A stretch of DNA of 64,000 nucleotides, from NCBI GenBank assembly GCA_034406715.1, contig CP137877.1:248001-312000 (forward strand). Direction: 5' to 3'. This stretch comes from Rhodotorula mucilaginosa (lineage: Eukaryota > Basidiomycota > Microbotryomycetes > Sporidiobolales > Sporidiobolaceae). Below, piece after piece: positions 9,908 to 22,380 of this stretch. A model generated the notes under the pieces. That model saw nothing but the letters and a program-made list of their open reading frames with translations. It did not search any database and was not told the origin of the DNA. The translations under genes were made by a program, and so were the position numbers. The number at the start of each line of letters is the position of its first letter. The stretch's first letter is position 1.

Positions 9908-11398
9908 TCACCTGGCTTGCATCGCTAGCATTTTGGTGCCTCCAGCGACAATATCAAATGCGTTCAGAGGATGAGATGCCGCGTGGCCATAACACCGGTC
10001 GGTGCGGATCTTGACGACGTCGGCTTCCCCGGGATTTGACGCGCGCGACGCAGACGCAAGAGGAGGGGCAGGAAAACGCACGCCGGGTACGGAAGGTGCC
10101 AGGTGATTAGATCTTGCATTCCTGGATCTCGTAGGGGGCGTCGGCCACGGAGAAGTTGGCGGCGGACGTTTTTCGAAGCGGCGAGAAGCGGCTGCAGGAT
10201 CGACAGGTTCAAGAGGTGGCTCGGCACCGTCTGCTTCAGCCATTCCCGACTCTCGAATAGACGATGGCGGTGATTGCGGGGCGGGCCGCAGGCGGGCGCG
10301 TTTTTTCGGCTTGGGGGAGAGTACCGTGTGCGTTGACTTGTCGCCAGACCGTTGCGGTTCGCGAGTACGCGCCCTCGTCTCGGACTGCTTCGGTGCACTC
10401 GATCGCTCGTCTGCTGCTGGTATAATCAGGTGGCTGCTCATCTCCGCCGCCGTCGGGGGAGAGGGTACGCCGTGGACATGGTCAAGGGCGTCTCCCGAAG
10501 ACACGCTTTTCAGCCGGGACTCGGGCGCAGGCACAGACATGGCGGACACTGCTAATGCGGCGCGTGGTCGTCGAGCTTGCGCCCGTGGCGGTATACTGCT
10601 CGGGAGCGTACGAGGCGATGCTGAGGCCTGTAAAGCATCGACCTGCGGCGACTCACTTGCGCCGATCCGCTCGACGGACTGGCGAGGCGGTTCGCCCGAA
10701 GCGACGACGCGAGCCCTCTTTCTCGGACTACGAGGGTTGCTTCGCAACGTCTCGGTAACCGGTTCATCCGCTCGGGGGTTGACTATGTCCGCCGCTTTTC
10801 GAGACCGTGGTTCGGAAGACTGGGTAGTTGATGAGGCGGGTCGCGAGATTTCCGGCCTCTCGAGCGACGGTACGGGTCCATCTCGTGCACCATCGTTGTG
10901 CCCAGGCTCGACGGCTACTTTGGCGGGTCGACGGTAGACGGCCTTTGCGACTTGCTCAACGGGTTCGCTTTCGAATTGCCGCCGGTTCTCGAGGAGATGC
11001 GAAAGGTTTTGCGGCCCGACTTCGGCGAGCACACTCAAGGAGGCCCAGTTGCTGCGAATCGCCGTCAGCAACCGCGTGCCGAGCAAGCCCCCCAGCAGCT
11101 CGATAACTCACTTGTTGCCCTGTACCTTGATCCGGGCCGCGCGCTCCTCGGCACGGCTCTGTGTGGCCGCCGGAGTCTTGGCCTGTGAGGTAGGTGATTG
11201 GAAAGTTGGGATGCGGATCCGCTGCTGTGCCGCGTTGGCCATCAGGTCCGTCGGGAGGTTGACAATCGGCGCTCGAGTTCTGCACCGCCACACCTTTCGC
11301 GATGAATTGGGGCACTTTATGCTGAAGCTCGCGCGTTCATTCTGAGCTCTCGAGGACGACTGTTCTGTGTTCTGGCCGCTGTGCAAAGAAGGGGACAT
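9908..11398 (-). CDS. Hypothetical Pro/Ser/Arg-rich protein
   Basis: I do not recognise this protein. Two exons fit: 11398 to about 11118, and about 11054 to 9908. The intron has a GTGAGT donor and a CTGAC branch followed by TTCGCAG, and joins ...VQGN to NWASLSVLAEV. The first ATG is at 11398; a second in-frame ATG at 11242 (MANAAQQRI) is an alternative start. The segment around the splice (to about FESEPVEQVAKAVYRR) looks folded. The remaining roughly 320 residues are low-complexity, rich in Pro, Ser, Ala and Arg, with basic clusters such as RSPRKRARV and KPKKRARLR that resemble nuclear localisation signals. A nuclear regulatory or chromatin role is possible but unproven. Confidence 0.6.
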
Positions 11399-11472
11399 TC
11401 ACGCCCGAACTGGAAATGAAATTCATGAACAACAACAAAAGAAAGAGCTGGCGGCTGGAAAGCGGAGGAACT

Positions 11473-12428
11473 CTATGCGCGCTTCATGAGCCTGTATAGA
11501 TGCATCAGTATCGTGCCCTCCGGCTTCGAAGGCCCAAGCAGCGTACCAAGCAAGCGTGATATCGATATTCCGAGAAGATTTGGCTGTTAGGGGGCAAACT
11601 CTCTTCAGCTCGCGACCCTGAATAGCGGTCCGGTGAGTGGTCGGGAGGACTTACCAGAGATAGAGTAGCAGCTGACTTCCCGGTTGGTGATCGTAGAAAG
11701 CGCGAGCGCCTTGATGACCTCGTCTACGGTTGCGTGATCCGGCAGGTCGTTCTTGTTGGCAAGGACCTGCGTGTCAATGGGCGGTAAGGCGCCACTCGCA
11801 AGAGTACACGCAGACGCCACACCTCGAGTGCGGCTTGACTGACCAGCAAGGGGATGCCCCTGAGCTCCGGTTTATCGAGCAAAGCGTGCAGTTCTGCTTG
11901 TGCCGTTTGGAAAGTGCTGTGATCGGACGAGTCCAGCACCCACACTATGGCGTTCACGCCACGGCAATAGCGCTCCCATATTGATCGGAACCTCGGTTGT
12001 CCGGCCAGGTCTGGGTAACAAGCGGGTCTGCCTTTAGTCCTTCCCTCGCAACGCGGCGGCGTCGATGGGGTGGGAAAGGCTCGTACCCCAAGTTTTTATC
12101 GTCTGCGGACGTATGTGCGTTGTGTGATCAGCATGCGATGCAGACGAGCTGGTCCGCACGCTAGGGAAGAGTCACGCACAACGTTTCCTTTTTGTATCTT
12201 CCGCAGGTTGAAGCCTCTGTCGGCACAGCCGAGTCAGTGGTCCGGTCACCCTTGCGCTCGACCAGGCGTGACGACTGACACGGTCGGGATCATCTCTTCA
12301 GTAAAGTGGTTGTCGGTCAACACGGTGACGAGCGAGGATTTGCCGGCGTTCTGCAACCCGATGCAGGCCACGTCGAGCTGCCTGGAGAAGAACAGGGAGC
12401 GCAGCCAGTCCAGAAATGCGCGCAACAT
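11473..12428 (-). CDS. ARL8: ARL8-type small GTPase
   Basis: Seven exons (12428-12280, 12216-12180, 12102-12087, 12010-11844, 11766-11655, 11583-11547, 11491-11473) add up to exactly 179 codons including stop. The protein keeps the ARL8 layout: amphipathic N-terminal helix ([14 protein letters not shown]) instead of a myristoylated glycine, P-loop GLQNAGKSS, switch I/interswitch [16 protein letters not shown], switch [13 protein letters not shown], then [17 protein letters not shown] for guanine binding and a CYSIS motif. ARL8 acts on lysosomes/vacuoles, recruiting effectors for their movement and fusion. The start at 12428 is chosen over an upstream in-frame codon because family members begin with this helix. 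Most relatives have DIGGQ at switch II; here it reads DLAGQ. Exons of 16 and 19 nt are unusually small. Confidence 0.93.
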
Positions 12429-12726
12429 CTTGCAGCCGCCTCGCTCCTCGTCGCAGTACAAGCGGGCAGGAGGACAGAGCGGTCGATCAGGTCGATGACG
12501 ACGTCGATTGTTGAGCGAGGCGGAGTGGTCGTCAGCTCAGCGCCGGAACGCTCGATATGAGACTCGGCTGGCCTTCGAAAGTAGGCCGCTGCTGTGCAAC
12601 GAGTCCTTGTCGACCCGGGCGTAGGCGTGCGGACCAGCTCTTGTGGCGTCGACTGATCGGCCAAAAAGTTCATCCACGCTGAAGGGCAAGGCGCGTCCGC
12701 TTCCTCCTCCGCACAGCAAGGCAAAG

Positions 12727-13889
12727 ATGCAGCAGCGCGGCGAGGCACGAGAGCGCTTTCAACAGCTGTCTGCGTCCACGACAAAGGCGGTCGAAACGAT
12801 CAAGCGGTCCCGCCCCGCGAATGGATCATCGTCGTTGTTGCCGCCGGCCGATCTGCCGCAGCCAATCACTCCTCTAGCCGACATCCGCCACGACGTCCTG
12901 GTGCATGCTGAAAGCCTCGCAAAGGAGGTGACGGCCCTGACCCTCGCCCTCAAGCCACCGGTCACCGTCGAGGCAGTCGTCGCCGAGCTCGACAAGCTGG
13001 GCGGCATCGTCGCAAAGCTCTCCTATGTCGTCGAACTGCTACCCGCGGTCGGCGCAATGACCAAGAGATTGAGGTACGTCTGCCGCTTTGGGTACCAGCC
13101 GCTTCGTGCGGACCTCTCAGAGCTGAAACTCGATTACAATTCACCAGATGGTACATACTCGACCTCCTCGAAGCGCTCCAACAATACCTTCCATACGCAG
13201 CCAGAGCTCTCGACAGCGTCACCCCTCAGTCCCGGAACGAACTTCTGCGGGCAGCAAAGACACTCTGGACCGTGGTCGACCGGTCCGGGAACTTGCCACA
13301 GACGGAACTCGAGGCGGAACGGCAAAGCTGGCGGGACGCGACCTCGATGCTCGACGACTGCCTCGAGGAGCTGAAGGATCTCGAGGAGACGGTCGATGCC
13401 GGCTCCGCTGCAGAGGGAGCGGACGACGCGCCGACTGGCGCACCTGCAGCGGACGCAGTACCGGAGAGCAAAGGCGACGACGGGACGGCAGCATCGCCGG
13501 CACCGCCAGCCATGTCCAAGGAGCGTCAGCGGATCTCGGCCACCCGCCATTTGCTGCGACTTGGTCGCCTGCTCGTACACCGGCTCGTCACCAGATCCAC
13601 GTCTACTTCGACGACTTTTGAAGATCCAGCTTTCCTCGATACCATTCGCCAGCCCATCTCCAGACTCACCGCACTAGGTGATGACATCGCGCTCGAACTG
13701 GAACCGCCACAGGAGGGCCTGTCCGAGATCGTCGAGGAGCTGTGTCGGGTGGAGGACTCGATCGCCACTGAACTCGAGCGCGCTGTCGAGTCGCGGGGGA
13801 CTCCCGAGCTCAAGACGTCCGAATCGGAGTGGATGAAGACATGGCGAAAACAACGAAGTGGCGTACGCGCAAAGCTCGATGCAATTTGA
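12727..13889 (+). CDS. Cyclin-D1-binding-protein-1-like (GCIP) protein
   Basis: Two exons (12727-13073 and 13148-13889) join in frame into 362 residues; the intron has a GTACGT donor and a CACCAG acceptor. The protein is mostly helical, with an N-terminal half (LAKEVTALTLALKPPV, then a SYVVELLPAVGAMTKRLR segment) followed by ILDLLEALQQYLPYA, resembling the helical bundle of the GCIP/CCNDBP1 family. An acidic low-complexity linker (about residues 185-225) separates it from a second helical part. The frame is open upstream to a GTG at 12643, but 12727 is the first ATG. It lies head to head with ARL8 (298 bp apart) and converges on RPN11 with only 59 bp between stops. The family call is moderate. 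Confidence 0.6.
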
Positions 13890-13948
13890 GGCCATTCATC
13901 AACGGGTGGAACAAGCGGGAAAAAGGTTACAAGACGTGTGGCTCTTCT

Positions 13949-15404
<1,456 letters not shown>

Positions 15405-15540
15405 GGCTGGCTGTCCTGTGTGTGTATGTGCGGATGGCGGAAGCGAACCGCGTCAGCGATCGGGCGAGCGACTCGAAGTTGGCCTCTCGACACAGACTCG
15501 CCCCGCCGACTCACCACAATTCGGACAGCGCAAGTGAAGG

Positions 15541-16252
15541 ATGGCTATCGCGCTCAAGAAGGATAGGCGCCAGCGTGCGTCCGGCCTTTACCGCTCCCTC
15601 TGCCACTCCCTCCCGAGCGAGACTCATTCTCTCTTTTTCATCCGACAATCACAGCCGTCCGGGCCGCGAACCCCGCTTCCATAATCGCAGACTCGGAGTA
15701 CGTAGCCCGGCGGGTCAAGCGACACCTGAACGACCTCGAGCGGACCAACTACACCGAGCCGACCACCGGCCCGTCGGCATACGGAGAAGCAGAGGATGAG
15801 ACCAAGGGCCCGACAGCGCTCAGCAAAGACGAAGACCCAACCGGTGTGTACTGACTGAGAACCTAGAGCCAGGTCGACGACGCCGTCACTGACGCAGAGC
15901 GCCGTCTGTGGCAGGGCGGAAACGCAAACGAAGCATGGCCGTGCGCTCCCTGCTGATGTACCGCAAGAATTTCGCCACCTTGTTGGCCGAGTCGGTACGT
16001 ACTCCATCGCCGTCGTGTACAAGTCGAGTATGCTCACCTGCGCTGTGGATGTGTTGGCAGCAACTCCGCGACAAGCCGGCTGGGGAACCCTCGTACTTGA
16101 CCGCAGCCGCTCCGCCTTCGCAACGCCCGCCGATGCCGCTCTGCTCCGTTTGCGGCTACAAAGGCAAGTATACTTGCTTACGCTGCGGCTTACGGTATTG
16201 CGACATCGGCTGTCGGCAAACTCACGACGAGAGTCGGTGCGAACGCCGTTGA
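15541..16252 (+). CDS. VPS71: SWR1 complex zf-HIT subunit Vps71/Swc6 (ZNHIT1)
   Basis: Four exons (15541-15574, 15655-15843, 15900-15994, 16061-16252) give exactly 169 residues plus stop. The C-terminus is a zf-HIT finger: CSVC, CLRC, CDIGC and H-x4-C ligands in about 35 residues. Before it lies the family-typical RSLLMYRKNFATLLAES helix. The N-terminus (MAIALKKDRRQ) and the segment YVARRVKRHLNDLERTNY also fit. Vps71/Swc6 is part of the SWR1 remodeller that deposits histone H2A.Z. The third acceptor used (GACGCAGAG) is the one that keeps the frame. It is divergent from RPN11 and convergent with MED18, with 98 bp between stops. Confidence 0.93.
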
Positions 16253-16350
16253 GGCGCGCGAGTCCTGCGCCATCGTTACGAACTCGGCATGAACATGTTG
16301 TTGTGAATTATATGCTTCTTTTTCCATGGGTGATCGGGACCTTCAAAGTC

Positions 16351-17210
16351 TCAATCTGCTCGAGAGAGATCTACGAGACCTTTCAAACGGCTTGCCACCT
16401 CTTCGAGAGAGGCGAGCGCTTTCTCCCGCCGATCACCGGCGTCACCGCCGCCTGCAGCAGTCCTTGCCGTGTCCGTGCGGTCGGTATCAGCGCGATATCT
16501 GGTCGCCGCCGTGACGAGCAGGGTATCTGGGTAGGGGCGATCGCTGTCGTGTCCGGATGACTAGAACGGGTACACTGGTTGTGAGCATCGACAATAGCCT
16601 ACATCTTCCTCTGCAATGACTCACTGGAGCGGGACCGAGCTTGAACAGCTGTATCTCGACATCTCCACGACGATATACCCATCCGGTCTTCCGCAAAGAG
16701 AACTGACAATGTCTTTGTCGATAGCGAAGCAGATCGTCAGCGCTCGTCGCTCACAGCATCGAGTCGCACGTGACGGCACCGAGGATCCAACATACTCGTA
16801 ACCTAAAGCCGTGGCCAACGAGTGAGGACTATGCCCGCCATCTATCGCGATTTGTGTAACTCCGAACTGAAGGGCTCGTGGTGCAGTACGGCGCGGCTCC
16901 GGAACCTGGTCGATCTGTAGACTCCTGCAATACAAACGCAAGCAAGCGTAAGCAAGTTTCACCTCGCCGAGACTAATCCGGGACGCGAGGTTGCTGGGCC
17001 TCACCAGTTTGACAGTGCCGGAGAGCTGAGAGTGCGCATATTCTTGACGCGGAGCGTAGGCGCCCCTGCTTGCATCGCTGGCGCGCGCGCATAGACGTAC
17101 TCATCCAGTGTATAGCGCTGGCCCGCATTTGCCAGCGACGACAGCCTGTCCCGGGCAGGTCGCTCGAGGGACACTGGCAGGATGCCGCTCATCGATAGTT
17201 CGATCGACAT
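16351..17210 (-). CDS. MED18: Mediator head subunit Med18
   Basis: Four exons (17210-17005, 16924-16780, 16702-16625, 16560-16351) sum to exactly 213 codons including stop. The product reads like Med18: MSIELSMSGILPVSLERPARDRL at the start, a ...DEYVY... strand, LQIDQVPEP, then LGYEYVGSS joined to LRKTGWVYRRGDVEIQLFKL, and a C-terminal helix LASLEEVASRLKGLVDL. Med18 with Med20 forms the movable jaw of the Mediator head, which contacts RNA polymerase II. No single exon shows the family clearly; the match appears only after splicing. The assignment rests on pattern memory rather than alignment. Confidence 0.8.
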
Positions 17211-17674
17211 TCTTGCGCCGTAGCTTTCTTCGGCACACCACTATGGGTAGCTTGCTCAGGGTATCAGCGCGCAGCCCAGCGGGGATGTTGCAGCGCAAGA
17301 CTGCATCAAAACTGCAGATCGCGATGAGACAACGCTTCCGCGCCTCCGTTTGGGTCCGCGGTCACCGCGGGACAAGTCCGACCGCGACGAATCTGCTTTG
17401 GTAGGTACACATGCCGGAGCAGGGCAGAAGACGACGCTCGTACATACAAACTGTAAAGCGTTCCTGGCGGGCAAAGTAGTGGAGCAGGCTTTGCATGCAA
17501 AGCGATTAGGCATCGGATGCGCCCGCTCAAGCGCGCGCAGCAGACACGGTTCTCTGAAGGACGTTCGGCGAGATAAGAGGTCATTACAACGAGCAAGAAG
17601 CAGGAACGTGAGAGGCGGCGAGGTTACAACAGGCCGAGGCCGAGACCGAGTCATCATGACAATCGACGAGCTCC
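17211..17674. other. Intergenic: MED18 upstream / RNR1 downstream
   Basis: The two flanking minus-strand genes are head to tail. Open frames here are short and lack family motifs. The stretch should hold the RNR1 3' UTR and the MED18 promoter; I see no distinct element. Confidence 0.5.
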
Positions 17675-20600
17675 TCAACCGGAGCACATGACACACGCCT
17701 CCTTGTTCTCCAGCGAACAAAGCAGCTGGGCTTCCTCCAATTCGCGCTGCTCGCGGCGACGAACGGCCTCCTCGTACGAGATGTCATCCGCGTCGCCTTT
17801 GGGGGCAGCAGTAGACGAGGTCGCGGGCGCCTCGCTGACGGGGGCCGCAACATCGGAGCTGGCGGCGACGGGGGCAGACTGCGGTGCGGCGGGTGCCGGA
17901 ACTTCCGCCGGAGGAGCCCGTTTCGCAGGACTCGACCCGTTCGCCAAAGACGTCCGCGCGAGGCCGTTGGTGATGTCGCGGATCGGGCTCGGCTTGTTGG
18001 CTGCGGGAGGCGTGGCCGCAATAGGCGGAGGGACGCTGGCCTTGGCGTTGGCAGATTTGGCGGAGTCTGCCGAGGGGCGTGAGGTAGAATCGCGTATCAG
18101 CTACCGCTGCAATCCGAAAGAGATAGCTGCTGCGCCGGAGACTTACTCAGGGTCGCTTGGTCAACGGTGAACTTGATCGCTCCGACCGCGGCGCGGGTGC
18201 GGAGGTAGTACTGACAACGTCGACGTTACAGTCAGCACGCGAGGACATCCGACACGAGCCGACAGGGAGGAAACATACCATGCCGGTCTTGAGTCCCTTT
18301 TTCCAGCCATAGAAGTGCATGCTCGTGAGCTGCGCCATGGTCGGCGAGGAGAGATGGATGTTGAGCGACTGCGACTGGTCGATGAAAGCTCCACGGTCGG
18401 CCGCCAGGTCGATGACGACCTTCTGCGAAATTTCCCAGACGGTCTTGTAGATCCTCTTCAATTCGTCGGGGATGTTGGGGACGTTCTGAATCGAGCCGTT
18501 GTGAGCAATGATGGTGTTCTTCATCGCGTCGTCCCATAGACCGCGGTCGACGAGGTCCCTCAAGAGCCAAGGATTGACGACCTGGAATTCGCCAGCGAGA
18601 ACGCGGCGCGTGTAGATGTTGCTGTCGGCCAAGCTCGAGTCAATTTTGCGGGCTGCGACATGCGCGATACAAGGGAAGACGCACGAGGTATACGGTTCGA
18701 AGGCCTCGTTGAAGCCGAGGATTTGACTCGTCGAGGCAGTGGGCATGGGCGCGCAAACGAGCGAGTTCCGGAGGCCGTGGCGGGCAATCTTCTCTTTGAG
18801 AGTCGTCCAGTCCCAGAGATCGGTCGGCGTAATGTTCCACAGGTCGTACTGCAGCAAACCGTGACTCGCCGGCGAGCCGCCTTTCTCGAGGTACGACGGG
18901 TAGGTGCCTGACTCGCCGGGGTGGTCGGCCGCCCAGTCGCGGGCCATGTCGCACGACGACTCGATGGCAGCATGGTAGATCGTTTCAAAGATCTGGAGGT
19001 TGAGCTGACGGGCTTCCGGCGAGTCGAAGGGCAGACGGAGGGCCATGAAGGCGTCGGCGAGACCTTGCACGCCCACACCGATCGGGCGGTGGCGCATGTT
19101 GCTTCGCTCCGCCTCCTTGACGGGGTAGTAGTTGACGTCGATGATGCGGTTGAGGTTGTAGGCGACGACCTTGACGACGTCGTGCAACTTCTGGAAATCG
19201 TACTCTCCGTTCTTGATGAAGGACGGGAGAGCGATGGAGGCCAGGTTGCACACGGCGCTGCGCGGGTTCACAGGGTCTCAGTCACACGCGGGCGGGGAGT
19301 GCTATGCGGCAGAAGGGCCAAAACGCACCACTCGTCCGGGGCGGAGTACTCGATGATCTCCGTGCAGAGGTTGGACGACTTGATGGTGCCGAGGTTCTTC
19401 TGGTTGGATTTCTCTGCCAGGTTTTTGCAACTGAGTGTCAGATGTCGGGTCGTCCCGAAGGAGTGTAGCAGGGGTACGTACCGTTGGCGGCGTCCTTGTA
19501 GAGCATGAAGGGATTGCCCGTCTCAACCTGGGCTTCGAGAATGGCGTACCACAGCTTCTGCGCCGAGATCGTGCGCTTGGCGCGACCCTCCTTCTCGTAC
19601 TTCTCGAAAAGCGCCCTGAACTCGTCGCCGTAGACCTCGTGGAGGCCGGGCGCTTCGGCGGGGCAGAACAGCGGCCACTCGGCGTTCTGCTCGACGCGTT
19701 CCATGAAGAGGTCGGGGATCCACAGCGCGAAGAAGAGGTCTCGCGCGCGGACTTCTTCTTTGCCGTGGTTCTTGCGGAGGTCGAGGAAGTCGAAGATGTC
19801 CGCGTGCCACGGCTCAAGGTAGATCGCGAACGCGCCGGGTCGCTTATTGCCTCCTTGGTCCACGTAACGCGCCGTGTTGTTGAAGACGCGGAGCATAGGC
19901 ACGATGCCGTTCGAGTAGCCGTTCGTGCCCGCGATGTACGAACCGGTCGCGCGGATGTTGTGAATCGAAAGACCGATCCCGCCCGCAGTCTTGGAGATGA
20001 GCGCGCAAGTCTTGAGCGTGTCGTAGATGCCTTCGATCGAGTCGTCCTGCATGGTGACGAGGAAGCAGGACGAGAGTTGCGGGTGGGGGGTACCGGCGTT
20101 GAACAGCGTGGGCGACGCGTGAGTGAAGTAGCGCTCCGACATCAAGTTGTAGGTCTCGATAGCACGCTTGATGTCGGGTCCGTGGATGCCGACGGCAACG
20201 CGCATGAGCATGTGCTGAGGACGCTCCGCCACTTTGCCGTCGATCCGCAGCAGGTACGAGCGCTCGAGAGTTTTGAAACCGAAGTAGTTCTGCGCGGCCA
20301 GGTTCGTCAACGATGCCTGCTCCTATGCTCCGCACAGCGGCCCACGCGCGCCAGAACTTATGAACGCACGTAGCTGAAATCGCGGTCGTAAATGACTGCA
20401 CTGTTGAGCTCGTCGGCGTTGGCGACGATAACGTCGTAAGTCTCCTTGGAGATCATGCTCGACGGCCGACCGTTCTTCGGATTGACTGTGTGCAGGCCCT
20501 GGTGGGTCAGTTCCCACTCTCGCTGTCCGTCTGTCCGACGAGTGGTTACGCACTGTAGTTGTACAGGTCGGTGATCACGTGCGAGAAGGTCTTCTTGGTC

Positions 20601-21236
20601 TCTTTGTGAAGGTTGGAGATGGCGATGCGGGCCGCCAAGATGGCGTAGTCCTGCGCGCGAGCGTTCGTAGACGTCAGCCATGAAATGCGTAGCGGCTTTG
20701 TCAAGCGGACGCGTAAACACACCGGATGCCGGGTCGTCATGTAAGCAGCCGTCTCGGCCGCCAGGTTGTCGAGCTCGACCGTAGTGACGCCGTTGTAGAC
20801 GCCGTTGATGACGCGCTTGGTGATCTGTGTACGTTTGCGGGTCAGACCGTTTCGGGCTGCGGAAGGTGAACGACTCGCGGAGACCCACCTCGATGGGCTC
20901 GACATGGTTCATGTCGAGGCCGTAGCACAGCTTATTGATGCGCGCCGTACTGCACAGTGCCGGGTCAGAAAACAACAAGCTCCTATGCGCAACTCTTACA
21001 CTCACATCTTGTCAAACGCGACCTGCTCGCGGCGGCCATCTGTCGCGTCCGACATGAGAAGATCAGTCGGGCAAGTTCATCCGCGGGAGAGCCATCGCGG
21101 GAGAGCCATCGCGCGCGAGAATCGTGTGCTCACCGCGCTGTGGGAGGGGTCGTATAGCGCGTGATGCAAGCCTCGTCAGCCATCGCACGCCAGGTCAGGG
21201 CTGCCTTGGGTCGCGCACCTTGTATACGTAAGCCAT
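17675..21236 (-). CDS. RNR1: Ribonucleotide reductase large subunit
   Basis: This gene encodes class I RNR R1, which reduces ribonucleoside diphosphates to dNDPs. The spliced product follows yeast Rnr1 through: start MAYVYKRDGRREQV, a cone-like N-terminal regulatory part, [29 protein letters not shown] (substrate site), SIEGIYDTL (effector loop), [41 protein letters not shown] (active-site Cys with its Asn), [12 protein letters not shown], and the C-terminal thiol pair in CVMCSG. There are at least ten introns. The order at the 5' end is unusual: a short first exon (21236 to about 21219), an apparent 4-nt exon (21134-21137), then the rest. A Pro/Ala-rich linker precedes the C-terminal tail, as in other fungi. 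Confidence 0.97.
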
Positions 21237-21791
21237 GCTGCGAGAGGGCACGGGAGAGAGCTGGGGTGGGGCCTGGCCGATAGGGACTGTCGTAGAGATA
21301 GAGCTGGTCTTGACTTGCGAGGGTCTCGCGAGTCTATGTGGCGAGAAGCTGAGCTGGGCGGGAGGAGGAGGAGCAGAGAAAGGGAAACTCGCGAGGGCGC
21401 GTCCATCGCGCCGCACGCGCTTTTCTCAAGACGCGCCTCGTCGCGTTTGGCCATTTTTTTGGCGGGACTTGGCCTGACTGTACAGCTAGCTGCAGCTGCG
21501 CATGCATCTGCCTCGTGCGAAGACGGACTTGGCAGGCGACCACTGGATCGAAGGACCTCCCCCCTGCTCACAGCGCGGCCAACGGGACCCGCACTACATT
21601 TCGGACTGCACAATGTTCAATACTCGTGCTTGTTCAAACAAGCATCGTTCAGGAAGTGTCTGCTGCACTCGGGGTAGTTGCACAAGCATGTACGTTGATT
21701 TGCCTCGGCGCAGAGCGCAACACCGGACAAGCCCGGAGTGGCGGACTCAACGACAGGTTGTATTTTGTAAATTGGCAGCGAGCAACCGGAA
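21237..21791 (-). promoter_or_regulatory. RNR1 upstream region with E2F-like site
   Basis: It contains TTTGGCGGGA at 21458-21467, which equals the E2F consensus, and several ACGCG or CGCG words (around 21415 and 21430) close to the MCB core ACGCGT bound by fungal MBF. RNR1 is a classic G1/S gene, so cell-cycle control is likely (inference). No other gene was found in this stretch; short frames on both strands lack motifs. Confidence 0.5.
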
Positions 21792-21863
21792 GCCTCTATA
21801 GCACAGTGGTAGTGCGTGTCACTCGTAATGACAAGGTCGAGTGTTCGATCCACTCTAGAGGCA
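21792..21863 (+). tRNA. tRNA-Thr (anticodon CGT)
   Basis: A full cloverleaf can be drawn: acceptor GCCTCTA pairs with TAGAGGC, D stem GCAC/GTGC, anticodon stem TGTCA/TGACA around loop CTCGTAA, T arm GAGTG-TTCGATC-CACTC, discriminator A. It has no intron. A T-run follows at about 21866-21872 as a Pol III terminator. It decodes ACG. Confidence 0.95.
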
Positions 21864-22029
21864 GTCGTTTTTGTTTTCTGGAGCTTGTTTTTTTTTGGTA
21901 CCCCGTGCTGCGCTGCACATCTACCGGCGACGCCATCCGCGCTGCGCTTTTATCGTTGTATCATGGAGCAGCCGCCAAAAGGAAATCAAAGCTCTTCCCT
22001 TGAGGAGGCAGAAGAGGCGCAAAAATGGT

Positions 22030-22116
22030 TGAGCGCACCCAGGATCGAACTGAGGACCTTATCCGATCACACAAAGAGTGTAAAGGACACGTGATAGCCG
22101 ACTACACCATGCGCCC
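22030..22116 (-). tRNA. tRNA-Val (anticodon TAC), 13-nt intron
   Basis: Acceptor GGGCGCA pairs with TGCGCTC, anticodon stem TGTCC with GGATA. The loop is TTTACA plus C after removing a 13-nt intron at the standard 37/38 position. T arm is CTCAG-TTCGATC-CTGGG, discriminator A. A T-run follows in the direction of transcription. It decodes GTA. The CCTTTACA core is shared with yeast tRNA-Val(TAC). Confidence 0.9.
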
Positions 22117-22308
22117 GTTTTGAGCTCGAGCCGGTTTACTAGGCTGTATGTATACTACATATTGTGAGGACTCTGGCAGCTGGGGGGCATTCAACAGCAA
22201 TACGGCTTCTCGCACGGGTCCCTGCTCCCGCGAGCGCATCCGTTGTGCGTGCTCCAGCAGGCCCCAAGCAAAGATCCGCGGGGGGGGGTGGGGGCCAAAA
22301 AGAGGATT

Positions 22309-22380
22309 TGCCCCCACACAGGATCGAACTATGGACCTTTCGCTTACTAGGCGAACGCTCTGCCACTGAGCCATAGGGGC
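22309..22380 (-). tRNA. tRNA-Thr (anticodon AGT)
   Basis: Acceptor GCCCCTA pairs with TGGGGGC, D arm GCTC/GAGC, anticodon stem TTCGC/GCGAA around CTAGTAA, T arm CATAG-TTCGATC-CTGTG, discriminator A. No intron. A TTTTT terminator lies just downstream on the minus strand. It decodes ACT (and ACC by inosine). Confidence 0.95.

Noticed and set aside
10311-10937. 208-codon plus-strand frame
   Set aside because: It is antisense to the Pro/Ser/Arg-rich gene and has no motif or splice partners.
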